DNA of 64,000 bases from Pseudomicrostroma phylloplanum (taxonomy: Eukaryota > Basidiomycota > Exobasidiomycetes > Microstromatales). A program made the position numbers and the translations under genes. Each line of letters opens with the position of its first letter. Position 1 is the stretch's first letter. Below the pieces are notes generated by a model that was not told the origin of the DNA, searched no databases, and worked only from the letters and a program-made list of their open reading frames with translations. This document shows, piece by piece, positions 24,936-37,500 of this stretch. The stretch covers positions 2,000,853 to 2,064,852 of the forward strand of contig BCHS01000001.1 in assembly GCA_039545275.1 (NCBI GenBank), written 5' to 3'.

Positions 24936-25498
24936 ATGAAGATCGAACTCTGTGCATTCTCTGGCGCCAAGATCTACCCCGGAAGGGGAAGGCTGTACGT
25001 CCGTTCGGACAACAGGGTGAGTAGCAGGAAGGAGGGGCTGACAGTGGCGAGGCATGCACAACAGGTAGCGAGGGCGGTACCTGACAATCACTCTCCTCCT
25101 CTTCCGCTCTGCAGGCCTTCCGATTCGTCTCTTCCAAGAGCGAGTCCCTCTTCCTCCAGCGCAAGAACCCCCGTAAGATTGCCTGGACTGTCCTCTCTCG
25201 TCGCATGCACAAGAAGGGTATCACCGAGGAGACTGCCAAGAAGCGCTCGCGCAGGACCGTCAAGCACCAGCGTGCCGTCGTAGGTGCCTCCCTCGACACC
25301 ATTGCTGCCCGCAGGAACCAGAAGCCCGAGGTGCGAGCTGCTGCTCAGGCTCAGGCCCTCGCCAAGAGCAAGGACGAGAAGAAGGCTAGGCAGGAGACCC
25401 GCAAGGCCAACAAGGCCAAGGGTGTCGCTGCTGGTGGATCCGGCCCCAAGGTCTCGAAGCAGCAGGCCAAGGGTGCTTCCTCCAAGCCCCGTATCTAA
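24936..25498 (+). CDS. RPL24: 60S ribosomal protein L24 (eL24)
   Basis: Two coding exons (24936-25016 and 25115-25498) give 154 residues. The N-terminus has the eL24 signature [18 protein letters not shown], then [19 protein letters not shown] and the family segment [12 protein letters not shown], followed by the long basic Lys/Ala/Gln-rich tail. The intron sits after SDNR. A component of the large subunit near the subunit bridge B6. Confidence 0.97.
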
Positions 25499-26232
25499 GG
25501 TGGCGGCAGCAGCAGCAGTTAGCTGGTAGTCACGTAGGCTGGATGTAGTAGCAGGCTGCTGTGGTTGGCGTCCGAGGAGACCCCTCTCAATCCTCCGCAC
25601 AACTGTCCGTACTTCTCGACTCTGCTAGGAATACCACGATTGCGTCATGACCTCTGATCCTGTGGCGGACCTCTTCTCTGGCTCGGCTCGACATACGAGG
25701 TACCTTTACCGTCTCTCTTGTGCCTCTCTTCACTTTCCGACCTTGTAAAATCACATTACAATTGCACACCCACATCGGTACAGAGTGAGAGAGTTAGCTG
25801 AGCGGTTGGAGAGTAGCAGAGTACAGTGATGCAATGGGCGTGCAGTGGAAGGGAGATGCATTGCTTGCATGCTCAACGGGACGCGTCAGGCTGGCGTGGT
25901 ACAGGCGTGGTACACTGACGGCGACATGTCAAGTCCATCTGCACCTTCGTCGCCGCTGCCCAACGGTGGACTGCCGCTGATCCTCACCTACTGATGCTCT
26001 CTCTTGCCACTACCTCCTACACCATCCTCTTCCTCAGCCTTTACTCTCTCACTCCCACTCACGCTTACTCCCCTCGTTGCTCCATCTACACCTTATCAGA
26101 GTTCTATCCCCAAAATACCTATCTAATCCTCAGATACTCGCTACTCAGTCATCCGCCCAATCAGCCCGCCAAGAACGGTACACTATATTGCCTCTCCTCT
26201 TGCCTCCCCTCTCCCCTATTTGACGACCAAGC
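25499..26232. other. Intergenic, no gene seen
   Basis: Contains the RPL24 3'UTR and the promoter of the next gene, with CT-rich sequence close to the start at 26233. Short open frames here show no family features. Confidence 0.5.
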
Positions 26233-27711
26233 ATGTCGCAACCGACTAACCCGAGGTGGCAGATCCCGCCGCCCGACTTGCCGACCATCGAGCAATTCAT
26301 GAGGGAGCGACGCCAGCGTCGACGCAAGCTTGAGGCCAGCCTCCGACCCCTACCCGTCAGACAGAACGATGGTGACGCTTCCCGTGTGCAGGGCGATGAG
26401 CGTCGCGACGGAGCTCGAGAGGGCGGCGAACAGCCCGGGCACGCCAACGGCAACAGCGCCTTGCCTATTCACGAAGGCCCTTCCTTCGACCCCGATCATG
26501 ACCTTTATCAACAGCTATGTGGCTATACTCAGCAGCTCGTCGAAGAGGTCGAGGTCTGCGGCCACGGCGGACCATTCCACATGGGCACTCTAAGCTTCCG
26601 CTTCATCCGCAAGTATCGCAAGGGTCGCTGGCCAGCCGGCAGGTTCCTCTTTCTACCCTGCGCCAACAAGAACATTTCAGGCCAAGAGCAACGACTTGAA
26701 GGCGAACAGCAGCAGATCGTTCCCGTTCCCGTCTCAGACAAGCCATCTGAGCTCGACACTGAGGACATCCACTACTCTGTCCTCTTCACTGGCGACTCTT
26801 CTCGTGTCCATCAAGTCTTTTGCGAGTTCATCGATCGGAAATTGAACGGCACTGCTAGTACTCTGAGTCGACACCTTCGCTACCGTGCAGGGGAAGCTCG
26901 GAACGTCGCACTCACCCACATGGGCGTCTCGACTGGACAGACTCAACAGTCCTACCGCGAACCTCGTGCCTGGCGGTACGATCCGTCGGAAGGAGCAGGG
27001 ATCATGGACTCGTCTCGGAATGTCCTTGCGCCAGTGCAAATGGTCTTTGGCCTTGATTCTCCTGGCTCAGAGCAAATTGTAAGCCAAAGTGGCACCGGAG
27101 TCAAGGAGCCCGATGTGCTGATCCTCGATGAACACCGACCGCTTGTGCCTCTGATGGCCATTGAGATTGTGTACAAGAACGAGTCTGTGCTGGGCATCAT
27201 CTACTCGCTGAGCATCTGGACGCAACAGTGTCGATCAGCTCACGTGCCATCCTCTGTACATCCCAAGACACGAGCAACACCTTGCCACGCATTGGCCCTG
27301 CACGTTGCCGATGCTCTAGAGTTCAGACTCGATCCGCGCTACCCCGCCTTTGCATGGGCGGAGGCGTATTCAGCGGAGCCTGGCAGAGATTCTACCCGAG
27401 ATGGCTTTCACGGTAATGTGCTGGTGATGAATGCTTCGCTTGCCTTTTGCAAATTGTGGAAGGATACACTTGCGGAAGAGTGCTGCCCTCTACGCCTCCT
27501 CTTTGTCGGCAATAGCGACATCTTTGAGCTGCCCATGCTTCTGCGAGCGCCCAATGAAGAAGGGCAGGAGGGCTGGTATGTGCAGCTTCAGTGGGACTTG
27601 ACGGATCTGGCCTTTTTGTACCACGAGGGCAAGTTCATGGACAACCTTGAGCTGCCTCATCTAAGACTACAGGCGCCCAGTGTGCCGTTTGTGCCGGCGC
27701 AACTTAGGTAG
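26233..27711 (+). CDS. Uncharacterised protein with possible PD-(D/E)XK core
   Basis: Intronless, 492 residues, no signal peptide or membrane segment. Residues 1-75 are basic and hydrophilic (RERRQRRRK). The central and C-terminal parts are globular. Asp294 in EPDVLILDE and, about 17 residues on, Glu311 and Lys315 in AIEIVYKNES have the spacing and strand pattern of the PD-(D/E)XK nuclease fold, closest in feel to Uma2/DUF820-type proteins, where a predicted strand ends in E-x-V. This is a motif reading only. Alternatives are a structural protein of unknown function that kept the pattern by chance. It sits between RPL24 and the acid phosphatase, outside the accessory island by gene density. 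Confidence 0.65.
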   Translation: MSQPTNPRWQIPPPDLPTIEQFMRERRQRRRKLEASLRPLPVRQNDGDASRVQGDERRDGAREGGEQPGHANGNSALPIHEGPSFDPDHDLYQQLCGYTQQLVEEVEVCGHGGPFHMGTLSFRFIRKYRKGRWPAGRFLFLPCANKNISGQEQRLEGEQQQIVPVPVSDKPSELDTEDIHYSVLFTGDSSRVHQVFCEFIDRKLNGTASTLSRHLRYRAGEARNVALTHMGVSTGQTQQSYREPRAWRYDPSEGAGIMDSSRNVLAPVQMVFGLDSPGSEQIVSQSGTGVKEPDVLILDEHRPLVPLMAIEIVYKNESVLGIIYSLSIWTQQCRSAHVPSSVHPKTRATPCHALALHVADALEFRLDPRYPAFAWAEAYSAEPGRDSTRDGFHGNVLVMNASLAFCKLWKDTLAEECCPLRLLFVGNSDIFELPMLLRAPNEEGQEGWYVQLQWDLTDLAFLYHEGKFMDNLELPHLRLQAPSVPFVPAQLR

Positions 27712-28329
27712 ACGGCTTTTGAAGGAAGGCTCGGCTCGGCTGGAAGCGTGGCTCCTAGACTGAAACACCATGTACGCCCCTTTCTCATCCACTTTGGCTC
27801 TTGTGCCTTGCATCGCACGCACGATTGTGTGTGGCAAGCTGTGGCTTTCAGAATCTATACCTACTCATCCATGCCATGCTTTGACATCGGCATTCAGCCG
27901 AACACAGCTGTCATCATCGTCATGGTGCTTGTCCTGATATCGCCACACCCACACCCCGGCTTGCGTGGCTTCTACAACGTGTTGCCCCTCAGCATCGGCG
28001 TCTTGAGGCGTGCGTGCAGCCAGGCAGCCAGGCAGGCAGGCAGGCGCGCAAGGCGTTGGGGCAGCGCGCCGATTTCGCCGATGCGTGGTTCCGGCTAATC
28101 AGCCGAGGGCACGTTCTGCGCGTGAGTCAGAGGGAGAGTGCCGCCGCCCGCCCTGCGTGAGAAGATTAGATTGTGGAGAAGCTCGGCTTCGAAATTCGGC
28201 TTCTCTAGGATGCCCCTACCACCTTCCTTCCATTGCGATCTGGTCCTGACTATATAACCCAGCCTATAAGGAAGGTTGAAACGTTCACGACCTCATCACA
28301 TCACACTGTCCATCCGTGCGCGCCCCACG
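27712..28329. other. Intergenic; acid phosphatase promoter
   Basis: About 600 bp. It contains CAGGCAGCCAGGCAGGCAGG direct repeats near 28020-28045 and an AT-richer TATATAA at 28250-28256, about 80 bp before the phosphatase start, a candidate TATA element. No gene seen. Confidence 0.5.
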
Positions 28330-30075
28330 ATGAAGATTGCAACTCCATTGATCTTGGCCCTGGCTGCACCCCTGGTATCAGCCAGCGTGCTGCGAGAGAG
28401 GCAGGCTTCCTCGTCTTCGTCCTCCTCTTCCTCCTCATCCACTTCGTCTTCATCTACCTCTAGCGGCGATGCCTTCCCCACCGACATCGGCTACCTCGGC
28501 AAAGGCTCCTCAGGACAAGTTCCCTTCCTCGCCGAGAACGACACCCTTCCTGGCTCTCGCGGCAACTCTCCTTACGAGTATCGCTTCAATGCTACCGATG
28601 CCGATGCGGAAGAGTTTGATATCTGGAAGAGCATGGGGAACTTGTCTCCGTACTACTCGTCGCCTTCGTATCCGGAGACGACTGCTCATAAGGTGTTGAA
28701 TGACACGTGCAGCGTTAAGCAGGTGCATATCTTCCATAGGCACGGCGCTCGCTACCCAACGTGAGTTCCTCCTGTGCAGGGATCGGATAGGGAGGAATCA
28801 GATAGGGAGGGATCGGATGGGGAGTAATCCTCTTGCGCTGTACTGTTGCACTGTACTGACATGGATTCAATCTTCCTCCAACTTCTCCCCCTGCTCCTTG
28901 CTAGCTCCGGCTCATCCGAAGGCGCCCCACTCCTTGGCCAGACGGTAGCCAACTACACTGCTGCCGGCAATCTGACTGCCACTGGGCCCCTCGCCTTCTT
29001 GAAGAAGTGGACCTACGGTCTCGGCGCAGAGTACCTCGTCCCCATCGGAGCACAGCAGCTCTTCGACTCGGGCGTCTACCACTACCAGCAATACGGCAAG
29101 CTCTTCAACACCTCTCTCCCACACAAGCCAGTCGTGCGAACCCCTTCGCAGAGCCGAATGCTGAACAGCTCGCGCTACTTTACCCTGGGCTTCTTTGGGT
29201 ATGACGCCCCAGAGAAGATCGACCTGGAGGTCATCATCGAGACGGACGGCTTCAACTCTACCCTCAGCCCATACGACGATTGCCCCTCGGCCGAGGACGT
29301 GTACGTGGGCGATGAGTACCTGGCTCCAGTATGGAGGAAGATCTACACAAAGAGCGCTATTGAGAGGCTGCAACCGCACACCAATATCCCTCTGACACCC
29401 GATCTCATCTACGGCGCGCTGTCTGTCTGTCCTTACCAGTCAGCAGCGCTGGGGTACAGCCCCTTCTGCGGCATCTTCACTCGCGAAGAATGGTCTGGCC
29501 TCGAGTACGATATCGATCTTCAGTTTGCCGGAGACTACGGCTTCCTTTCACCAACTGGTCGTGCACAAGGAATCGGCTACGTCCAGGAGCTTCTGGATCG
29601 TCTGAGCAACACCTCTTTCAGCGGACCAGTGACCACACAGAACTCCACCCTCGACGAGTCCTCGACCTATTTCCCTCTGGATCAACCAATCTACATCGAC
29701 TTTACCCACGACGACGTCATCGTCTCTGTCCTCACAGCACTCAACATGACTCAAACGGCCGACTATCTCTCTCCGACGCACCGCGACCCAAAGCGCAACT
29801 TTGTCCTCTCGCGAATCGCTCCCTTTGCCGGTCGGCTAGTATTTGAAGTCATCGAGTGCTCAGGGAAACACTACATCCGCATCCTCAACAACGAAGCCAT
29901 CATCCCGCTTAACGAGGATCAGGGGTGCCCAAAGAGACCGGATGGGCTTTGTCCACTGGGAGACTTTATCAAGCATCAGAGGCGACATGCGTACAAGGAC
30001 TCGAACTTTGACTATGTTTGCTTTGGCAACTATACGACGCCCCATTCGGGCGTACGAAATGGTACGCTGGGTTGA
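28330..30075 (+). CDS. Secreted histidine acid phosphatase (phytase-like)
   Basis: Two exons (28330-28760 and 28905-30075) give 533 residues. A signal peptide (MKIATPLILALAAPLVSAS) is followed by a Ser run, then the catalytic block HRHGARYPTSG, with nucleophile His138; the intron splits the Thr codon of this block. The proton-donor HD motif is at His412-Asp413 in FTHDD. Cysteines (CSVK, DDCPS, CPYQS, FCGIF, ECSG, GCPKRP, GLCPLGDF) and many N-x-S/T sites fit a glycosylated, disulfide-bonded extracellular enzyme of the fungal 3-phytase/acid phosphatase group, releasing phosphate from phytate and other esters. Confidence 0.93.
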
Positions 30076-30604
30076 AGTGATGTAAGGAAGGAAAGGTATA
30101 AGCTGCTAGGTGATGGGTTCTGGGTGGAAGCGGCTGGGAGCCGGCCTCGCGTCAGATGGTCACGTCCGGACTGCCGGCCTTGATGCTGCTCCCAGCCAGG
30201 CCCCAGATCACTTGCACACCCATCACCCTAGACCTTCTCTGTAGCCCCAATCGAACCAAAATGAAATGCAATAGGACTCCACAATACTCTCGAAGAGCTA
30301 TAGCTACGCATGACACGTTCCGCTTCGTAAAAGAGGTGGTGTATTTCTGTATCGACTGATGACGAGGCTCAGCTACGAGTGTTGTGTGTACAAGGTTTGG
30401 GCTACAAGATTGGGGGTACAAGAAGACTGTCATTACTTCGCTCATGTAGTTGAGTACGTGAGACAGAGTGTGCTGCGACTTGTTCTGCAGGAAGCCTGAG
30501 CAGAGCTTCGCAGTAGAGTCTCCAGTACTGCTGGACGCTTTCGATTGCTCGAGGCGATCAAGCCATAGTCTTCGTCGTCCAAGGTTATCCGCCTTGACTT
30601 TCCC
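30076..30604. other. Left edge of accessory island
   Basis: No supported gene. It carries the first copy of a dispersed motif, GGGGGTACAAGAAGACTG, at about 30412-30429, repeated at 42.06 and 50.41 kb inside the island. Confidence 0.5.
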
Positions 30605-32142
30605 CTATCCAGCATGGTCCTCGGAGTATGTGGTCTCTTCGTCCGTATCGTCATTGACCTCCGCATTCTTCTTCACGTAGTAGGCTAGAGGCGGCCTCCT
30701 GGTGACGTCCGCATGCAGGAACAGGGTCCACTCGGCTGCATTTCCCTGTCCGTCTTGCACCTCAGCTGGCGTTGCCCTGACTGGGAGCGTGAACCCCAGC
30801 TGTTCACCTTGCGCAGTGCCCGTCTTCGCCCGCGAGACGCTGGTGTGAAGATATCGACGCGAGTCTCCCTTTTGGATGATTGCCACAGGTACCGCATATG
30901 CGCCTTGAAGCAAAGATTCAAGCATTGCTTGACGCCTGCGACCGTCGCTGTCGCTGCCCTCTTCGTCTTCATCGGTGTCTTCGTCTTCGTGTTCGTCTTC
31001 CTCGACGACGACGATGATAACAGCCTCCTCCTCCTCAGCCTCCTCCTCCTCCTCGCCGTGGTAGTCGGAATACGCTTGCTCTTCGCTGGTGTGATCAGCA
31101 TCAATTAGATCTTCACCGTCATCGTTGAGATCGTTGAGATCGTCTTGAGCGGCAGCGTCCCCGGTGCCGAGCGCAAGACGTGCCATTTGCTCGTGCACGA
31201 ACACCCACTAGGGAGAGGTCGTGGTGGCACAAAAGCGGAACTCTGCTCTTGTGTCTCGATGTACTCCACCTTGATGAAGAGCAACGTCCCTTCGACCAAC
31301 TCGAGCTCTGTATTGGTGATCCTTTGAAAAGGATGCCAACCGGCCTCCGTCACTGCGCGCATCCTGAGCTTGTATTTGCTTCCACTTTGGAGCCCCAGAC
31401 TGGGTACCAGCCAGGTGGGGAGCGCCGGACACACTTGGTCAGTGACGAAGAAGTGCACCCTCCAGGTACCGGTCCCACTTTCCTGGAAGAGCTCCCTGAC
31501 GAGCGGCAGCTTGTGCTCGGATATGTAGTGGATCTGCGCGCAGAGGAGAGGACGAGCCTTTCCGGTCGACTCCACAATCCAACGCTCCACCCAGGCTGAA
31601 AGCTTGCCTGTGCCCACCACTGCCCTTCTTCCCTGCTCGTCTTGATGCACAACTTCACCAGAGACTTCCTCGAGGAAGGAGCCTCCTGGGAAGCGCATTC
31701 GCTTGCCCTTTGAAGTAGGCGGACGTCCATATCGAAGGTGCCTGGTCTGATTGAAATCACCGCGGATGCCGTTGAGGACATTGGCTCCGTCGATGTCCAT
31801 CATTCCATTGCCGAGGATGGTCTTCCATCGGGCCATGTACTGATCGCCCTGGTGGCAGGATCCCATGGCTGCGATCAATGTAGCCTCTATCAAGGAGCAG
31901 AGCGTGTTGCGTAGATTTGCAGCAGGCTCCGCGATCGGCTCGGCGTAACGGACGATGAATGGAATTGTACCATTCGTTGTTGAGAGGCAGAGCGAGTAGC
32001 GAGATGGCAGCAAAGGAAGTCTATGCAGCCAGTAGGGTTTAGACCACTGGAGAGAGTGTGTGCATGTGCGCTGGGCGTCCTCTTCGGATTCGTCGGTCCA
32101 TGTCTTGTGCCTCTGACAGACACTGGCAATTGCTCTTTCCAC
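30605..32142 (-). pseudogene. Island nuclease family copy P1, 5'-truncated
   Basis: Read on the minus strand it begins inside the family's GIY-YIG region: the GIY and YIG strands are absent, but the block with the conserved Glu (LRNTLCSLIEA) is present. It then keeps GANVLNGI, FLEEVSGEVVHQDE, the QRIT module (GWHPFQRITN), an acidic linker of Glu/Asp runs, and the ADVT module (LFLHADVTRRPP, YYVKKNAE), ending at 30605. A one-base frame change near 31230-31250 and an in-frame TAG just after (the family reads Gly-Gly there) break it. Upstream sequence to 32.5 kb shows no missing N-terminus. This is a decayed copy. Confidence 0.72.
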
Positions 32143-34535
32143 GAGGAAGACTGGCTGTGCTCATGCTTGCTGCGTGGTCCGCTGCAGAAGTGTCGCTTAC
32201 TCGTCTTGCGTATTGCCTAGGTTGAGTCTTGTCTATCGGAGTGGGTGATGCATCTGGTGTCAGCTCATGTGTAAACAAGCATTGCGTGCGATAGGCGTCA
32301 AGTTCGATGCGGGACACTCACCCTTCCTATAGAGCCTATAGAGCAAGAGACAATTGGGTAGACAGCTCCAAGGCATAGCGTATGCGGCCCAGCTATTCAT
32401 TCTCTGGATGTATGCCAGGTACTGTAGCAGCAGCCTTCGGCTGTAGGTGCCTCTCGGGTTCGGTAAGGCCCAATTATCTAGCACAATAGAAGAAGATGGA
32501 TGTCCAGTATCAGTGCGGACTCTCATTGCTGCGGCATTGAAACAAGCGTTGAAGCGAAAATACGACGCTCTCCACGCTTACACAGTAACTCACCTTCCTG
32601 GATTGCCATTGAGGCATCGCCATATGGTGTTGCGCCCAGGTGCAACGTATCTTCATCGTTACGAGGTAAGATAAGGTCAGTGAAGTAGCCGATAGCTTGA
32701 CGGAGTTGTGCGATGGCTTTCTTGGGCGAGTGGGTATACTTGCGTATGTCACTGAGATATCGATGTGCTGTCAGCCAGAGACCAGCCCTCTGCAGCGAGA
32801 GAGGTAGGAGAAGTGTGGCTACGCAAGACTTGTCAGTGCCAGTCAGTGTCGACTTTGAGGTCGAACAGCGATACAGTACTCACAGAGTAGATGGGGAGCT
32901 CTACTGAGACGCTCAGCTGCAGTCCATGGCGCTTTGCTCAGCTGTGCCTGTGACGAGCAGCAGAGGAAGGGCGGTGAGGCAGGAAGAGTTGGAGCTTATA
33001 CAGTACAGTAGTGTTATGCGACAGAGCGATGCGAAGGGGCATTACTGCGGGTGTTAAGCTAGAGAAAGACGAATAAGGACGAGGAAAGGTGAATGTTGGT
33101 GGAGGTGAAGATGCAAAGGAGGTCAAGAATGCCTCGTTGCTGCGTATTNCCCCTGTGACTGAGCGACCCGCCTCGCCCACTGCCCTCAGCCACCCTCGGG
33201 CCGATGGTTGCGGGCGTATAGTGGTTCTCCGCCCAGACGGAGAAGACTACAGCATGACTAAGGAAAGGGGCAAGAGCTATACAACGGGGGCTCCTCAGTA
33301 CCGGTGATCGACGTAGAGACCGAAGGAATGGTCGCTCATCCCTCACCTTCGTGAGGCTCAGTCGCCATCTATCCCGTACGGTATAAGCATAGCGCCGGAG
33401 CACAACTTCCTTTTTCGTGTGCGGGAGAAAAACAGACTATTCACCTCCCTGAGCCCTCTGAGCCGACGTCCGAGCCAACGTCCAAAGGGTATCCGAGCCT
33501 CTACCTACAAGATTCACTCAACCATGCTCGAATAGCAATCCAAGGTCTACTGTACAGCAAGGCCCTTGCGGGGTCTTCTGCAGATACTGTACCTTCCCAT
33601 CGCTCGACTCAACTGGACCAGGACGGAGACTCTACGCCCTGTACCGATACACTACGTTGCACTCTCAGCCTGGACAGCCAGAGACTCTCACCATCTCATG
33701 CTACGATCCGCTCAATGTCTCTCTCTAAAGACAGTCTCTCTCTCTCTCTCTCTCTCCCTTGTTACCACCACGTCCGCCGTGCAACGCCCAAATCCACTCA
33801 GAGCCGGCGAGCGCCACGAGCCTCTGCCTGCTGTATTGGAACAAGGACACACTCAACCAGCCATGCGCGTAGCCTCCTCCTCCTCCTCCTCCTCCTCAAC
33901 GACACCCAATATACTCATCTCTCTTTCCTCTGTGTGCCATACTGTACCACTCTGCCCGCCCTTTCGTCTACGAGCCCTGCTCACGACTCTGTCAGCCGAC
34001 ACAGAGCGGCGCAGCAGCGATTCGAGCAGTCGATGTCGATGCGTCATGGGACGAACGTTCAAGCGCTCTCATCTCTGTACCGTAGGCCTTACGCACCGCT
34101 TGCTCTGCTCAGTTCACCATCGAACGGAATCTAGCTAGACTACAGTACCCTACTTCGACACAAAACACTAGACTTTGCACTGCTGAGGAGGACTTGCGAG
34201 CCGGCGCAACATGTGAGCTGAGCTGCCAACCTACGCTTCGCTGTATCACTGCACTGTACTGTAGCCCTTAGTCGAAGCTCCTCCCCGTCCTTGCAAGGCT
34301 GGATGTGTACAATGGAATGCTTCATGGGCTTCTCAAGGTTACAGTACCTACCAATCTCGGTCTGTGATCCGATGTCTTCATCTATCGCCACCTCTCTGTA
34401 CAGTAGCTTGCTAGGCTCCATGGACGTGCGGTGACAAGAGAATGCATTTCAAGGTCTGTAAGCATGTTGGGGCATGTCATCTAAGCAAGAATACAGAGGC
34501 TGGCTTTAAGGCGACTGTCCGTAATCGCTCCGTTC
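32143..34535. other. Island spacer, no gene seen
   Basis: Holds one reverse copy of a dispersed GC-rich motif (about 33190-33226), CT microsatellites (33727-33760, 33862-33900) and, between 33.5 and 34.45 kb, many copies of the half-palindrome CTGTAC/GTACAG. No exon resembles the nuclease family or a known protein. Confidence 0.45.
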
Positions 34536-37500
34536 TTACTCCTCATCCGAATCCTCATCCCAATCGGACATCGAGTCGTACTCAGAGTCGTACTCCGAGT
34601 CACTTCCATCCTGAGAGTCATACGTGCCATCTTCCCCTCCAGTCTGGTCATCGGCATCGCGTTCCCCTTCTTCCTCGTCTGCCCTCTCACTTAAAGTACC
34701 ACCCCCTCGCGGAGTGTAGCCCTTTTTCCAGTACTTGGTGGGCATTCTGACCCCCTGTAAGGATGCCGAGACAGAAGCAGGACGGGACAGCGTGAGATGG
34801 AAGGGAAGGGCAACGTACTGTCAAGTCCACATTCCGATGGACACGGATAATCCCATCTCGACTCACCTTGTCCTCGAGGCTCTTGCCGCGCCTCCCAGCA
34901 TCCGGACTGATCTGGTCGAGGTAACGCGAGATGCTGAGGTCGTCTCGTGCAGCAGACCTGATGAGGTTGAAGGGGGTGAATAGGACGCGGAGGTTGCCAA
35001 TGGTGTAATGGCCATCGGGGTCCAGCCGGTCCAGGCTCGCCGGGCTAATAGACAAGCGGACGCCAGAGGGGTCCAGGTACTCCTGATCAGATACGAGGCT
35101 GAATGATGTGTTCGGACGCGTATAGGGGATCGTGTCAGTATCAAGCAAGTGCATAGCCCGCTGTGTTAACACGACGGACTTACCTAGCCTTGATGAGCGC
35201 GACGAGCTCCTTCTCCGTTACCTGAACTTTCTTTACCTTCCTCTTGAGGTACCGTCCTCGTGCCTGATCTCGCTTCAGCTGCTTGATGCTTGTCTGGATC
35301 GACCTGAGCTCCTTGACCGCCCATGTCTGCTCGCCGACAGTCTGCCAAGTCTTGCTACCCTTCGCTCGAGCAGTAAGAACGCTGCGAGCCTCGTCGTACG
35401 CCCAGGTGTACTCCGACGCGGCCTTCTCCCCTTTGCGGAGGAAGCCGGGCGTCCTCATGAGAGCGCACGTCCTGGCACACAGGCTCAGCCTCGGGCCGCA
35501 CTTGAGACCCTCTGTCGTCAATGCCTCGACCTTTCGGAGCGCTACGAGGCTGAAGCGCAGCTTCTTCGGCTCGACTTGCTGGTCCAGCTGCTCTGCAGCG
35601 GAGAGCTCGCTGTGCTTGGCCAGGGAGTGGTCCACGAAAGCCTGCTTCTCCACGAGCTGCCACTTTTTGCTGCCCTCCCTCTTGACGCCGAGAGTCTTAG
35701 ACTTCACGTCGAGATGCACAGTCCAAGTCGTCGTCGAAGTGATGGGTAATGGGCACGCCTTACCGAACAGGTACAAAGTTGGGCTAGACGTCGTGAGCTC
35801 ACCCTTGAGAAGCCGGATCAAAGTTTGTACCGTATCGCTACGGAAAATCTTCTTCTGCTCAACCGGCGCCTCCCATGCCACGCCCTGTACGGCGGCCAGG
35901 CAGCGTAGCACCCTCTCCCTGGTCCCACCTCCAGAGACGAGTGGCTCGAAGGCGGAGAGGTTTGGCCGCTCGGTCGGCTTCGCGTCCTTTTTGACGAGGA
36001 ACCTGATGGGATGAGCGGCTTTGACGTCTCACCACAGGTAGATTGCGTAAGAACTGATGTCCTCGTGCCCAGATCTGACGCTCGGAGGAATCGCTGCAGA
36101 GGGGAGACAGATGTACTGATTCCATGTCCTGCTGCTGCCGTTGGACAATCTTGGCATCGTGATGCGGACTCTCAGACCCATGTTCCTCCGATCCAGCATG
36201 GCTGGCCCTTGCCAGGAACCCCTTGCCATCGTTTCGAAGGTGGCGCCCTGCTCATCTTCGACAGACGGCCTACGCGACCTGGCTGCTCTTCGTCGTCGTC
36301 GACATCGTTGTCCTCGCCCTTGACGTCTTGAGCTCCGTCTTCACTCCCTTCACCGTCCTCCCCTTCTTCGTCTTCCTCATATTCTTTTTCGTCTTGTTCG
36401 CCGCTTTCATCGCTCTCGTCATCTTCGTCGTCGTGCTCTTGACCATGCTCTTCCGCATCCTGCTCTACCCTTTCCACCGTCGGGGAACCTTCGTATGCAG
36501 TCAGTGAGCGCGCGACTCGCTGATGCAAGAACACCCCACCAGGTGTCGCAGTCTGTGCGCAGAAACGATGTCCTGCTGACTGCTTGTTGGCACGTCCGAC
36601 GGGGGCAATGCTGGCATAGATGCACGACCCTTTGACGCTTTCTGCGTCAGCATCCGTGATCCTCTGGAAAGGGAACCAGTCAGCTTCTATAGAGAGCCGT
36701 AACGAGATGCGGGACTTCTGTCCGGGTCGTAGTACAAGCGCAGAAGCCAGCCAAGAGGGCAGAGAGAGGCATTCTCTTGCCGAAGGGTACACCTTGACCT
36801 TCCAAGTCTTCGAGTAGGGGCCCTCGAAGAGCTCTTTGGTCAAGGGCAGTTGATGCTGCACCAGATAGTCGATCTCAGCTGCAAGAAGGGCGCGATCGAG
36901 GTTCAATTTACCTCCCAACCATCGTTTGACGAAGGTGTCGAGTGGAGCGTCCCCTACAGTCGCTCTTACGCCCTTCTCGTCTTGATGGACGATCGTCTTG
37001 CCGTCCTCCTCCAGAAAGGCTCCCCATCGGAGCGTGCAGCGCTTGCTTTGCGACTGGAAAGCTTCGCGCAGGCGCTTCGTCGACTTGAAGTTGCCTTCGA
37101 GCGCACTCTGGGTGTTGGCCCCGTTGATCTCGGCCATATCATCACCGAAGGTCTTAGCCCATAGCCTGTCATATGTCTTGCCATTGTGAGTGCCCATGGC
37201 GACGATGAAAGCCGCTTCGAAAGTGGAACACAAGGTGTTCCGGAGATCCATGCTCACCTCATCCTCGATGTCTTCCTTTGGTCTTCCGCTCGCCAGGTTG
37301 AGGTCTCTATACTTCGTTGTGTACCAATCAAGTGATGCTGGCAGAGACAGAGTAGCAATGGCTGCGAAGCTGATGGCGTCGGGGGAGCGTCTGGCCAGCA
37401 CTATCTTCGCCTGACAATTTGGGTCCTTGTAGCTGCGACTCCACTGGCGTTGGCGGGCTCTTACGCCACAGTCCGACTTGCCGACGTACACAGACGGCTT

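Noticed and set aside
30713..31108. Plus-strand frame ending in a hydrophobic Val/Phe/Leu run
   Set aside because: Antisense of the GAC/GAG acidic linker of family copy P1, not a membrane protein. The same applies at 36.22-36.51 kb.
33727..33900. Ser- and Leu-rich frames
   Set aside because: Produced by CT and CTC microsatellites; no other coding feature.
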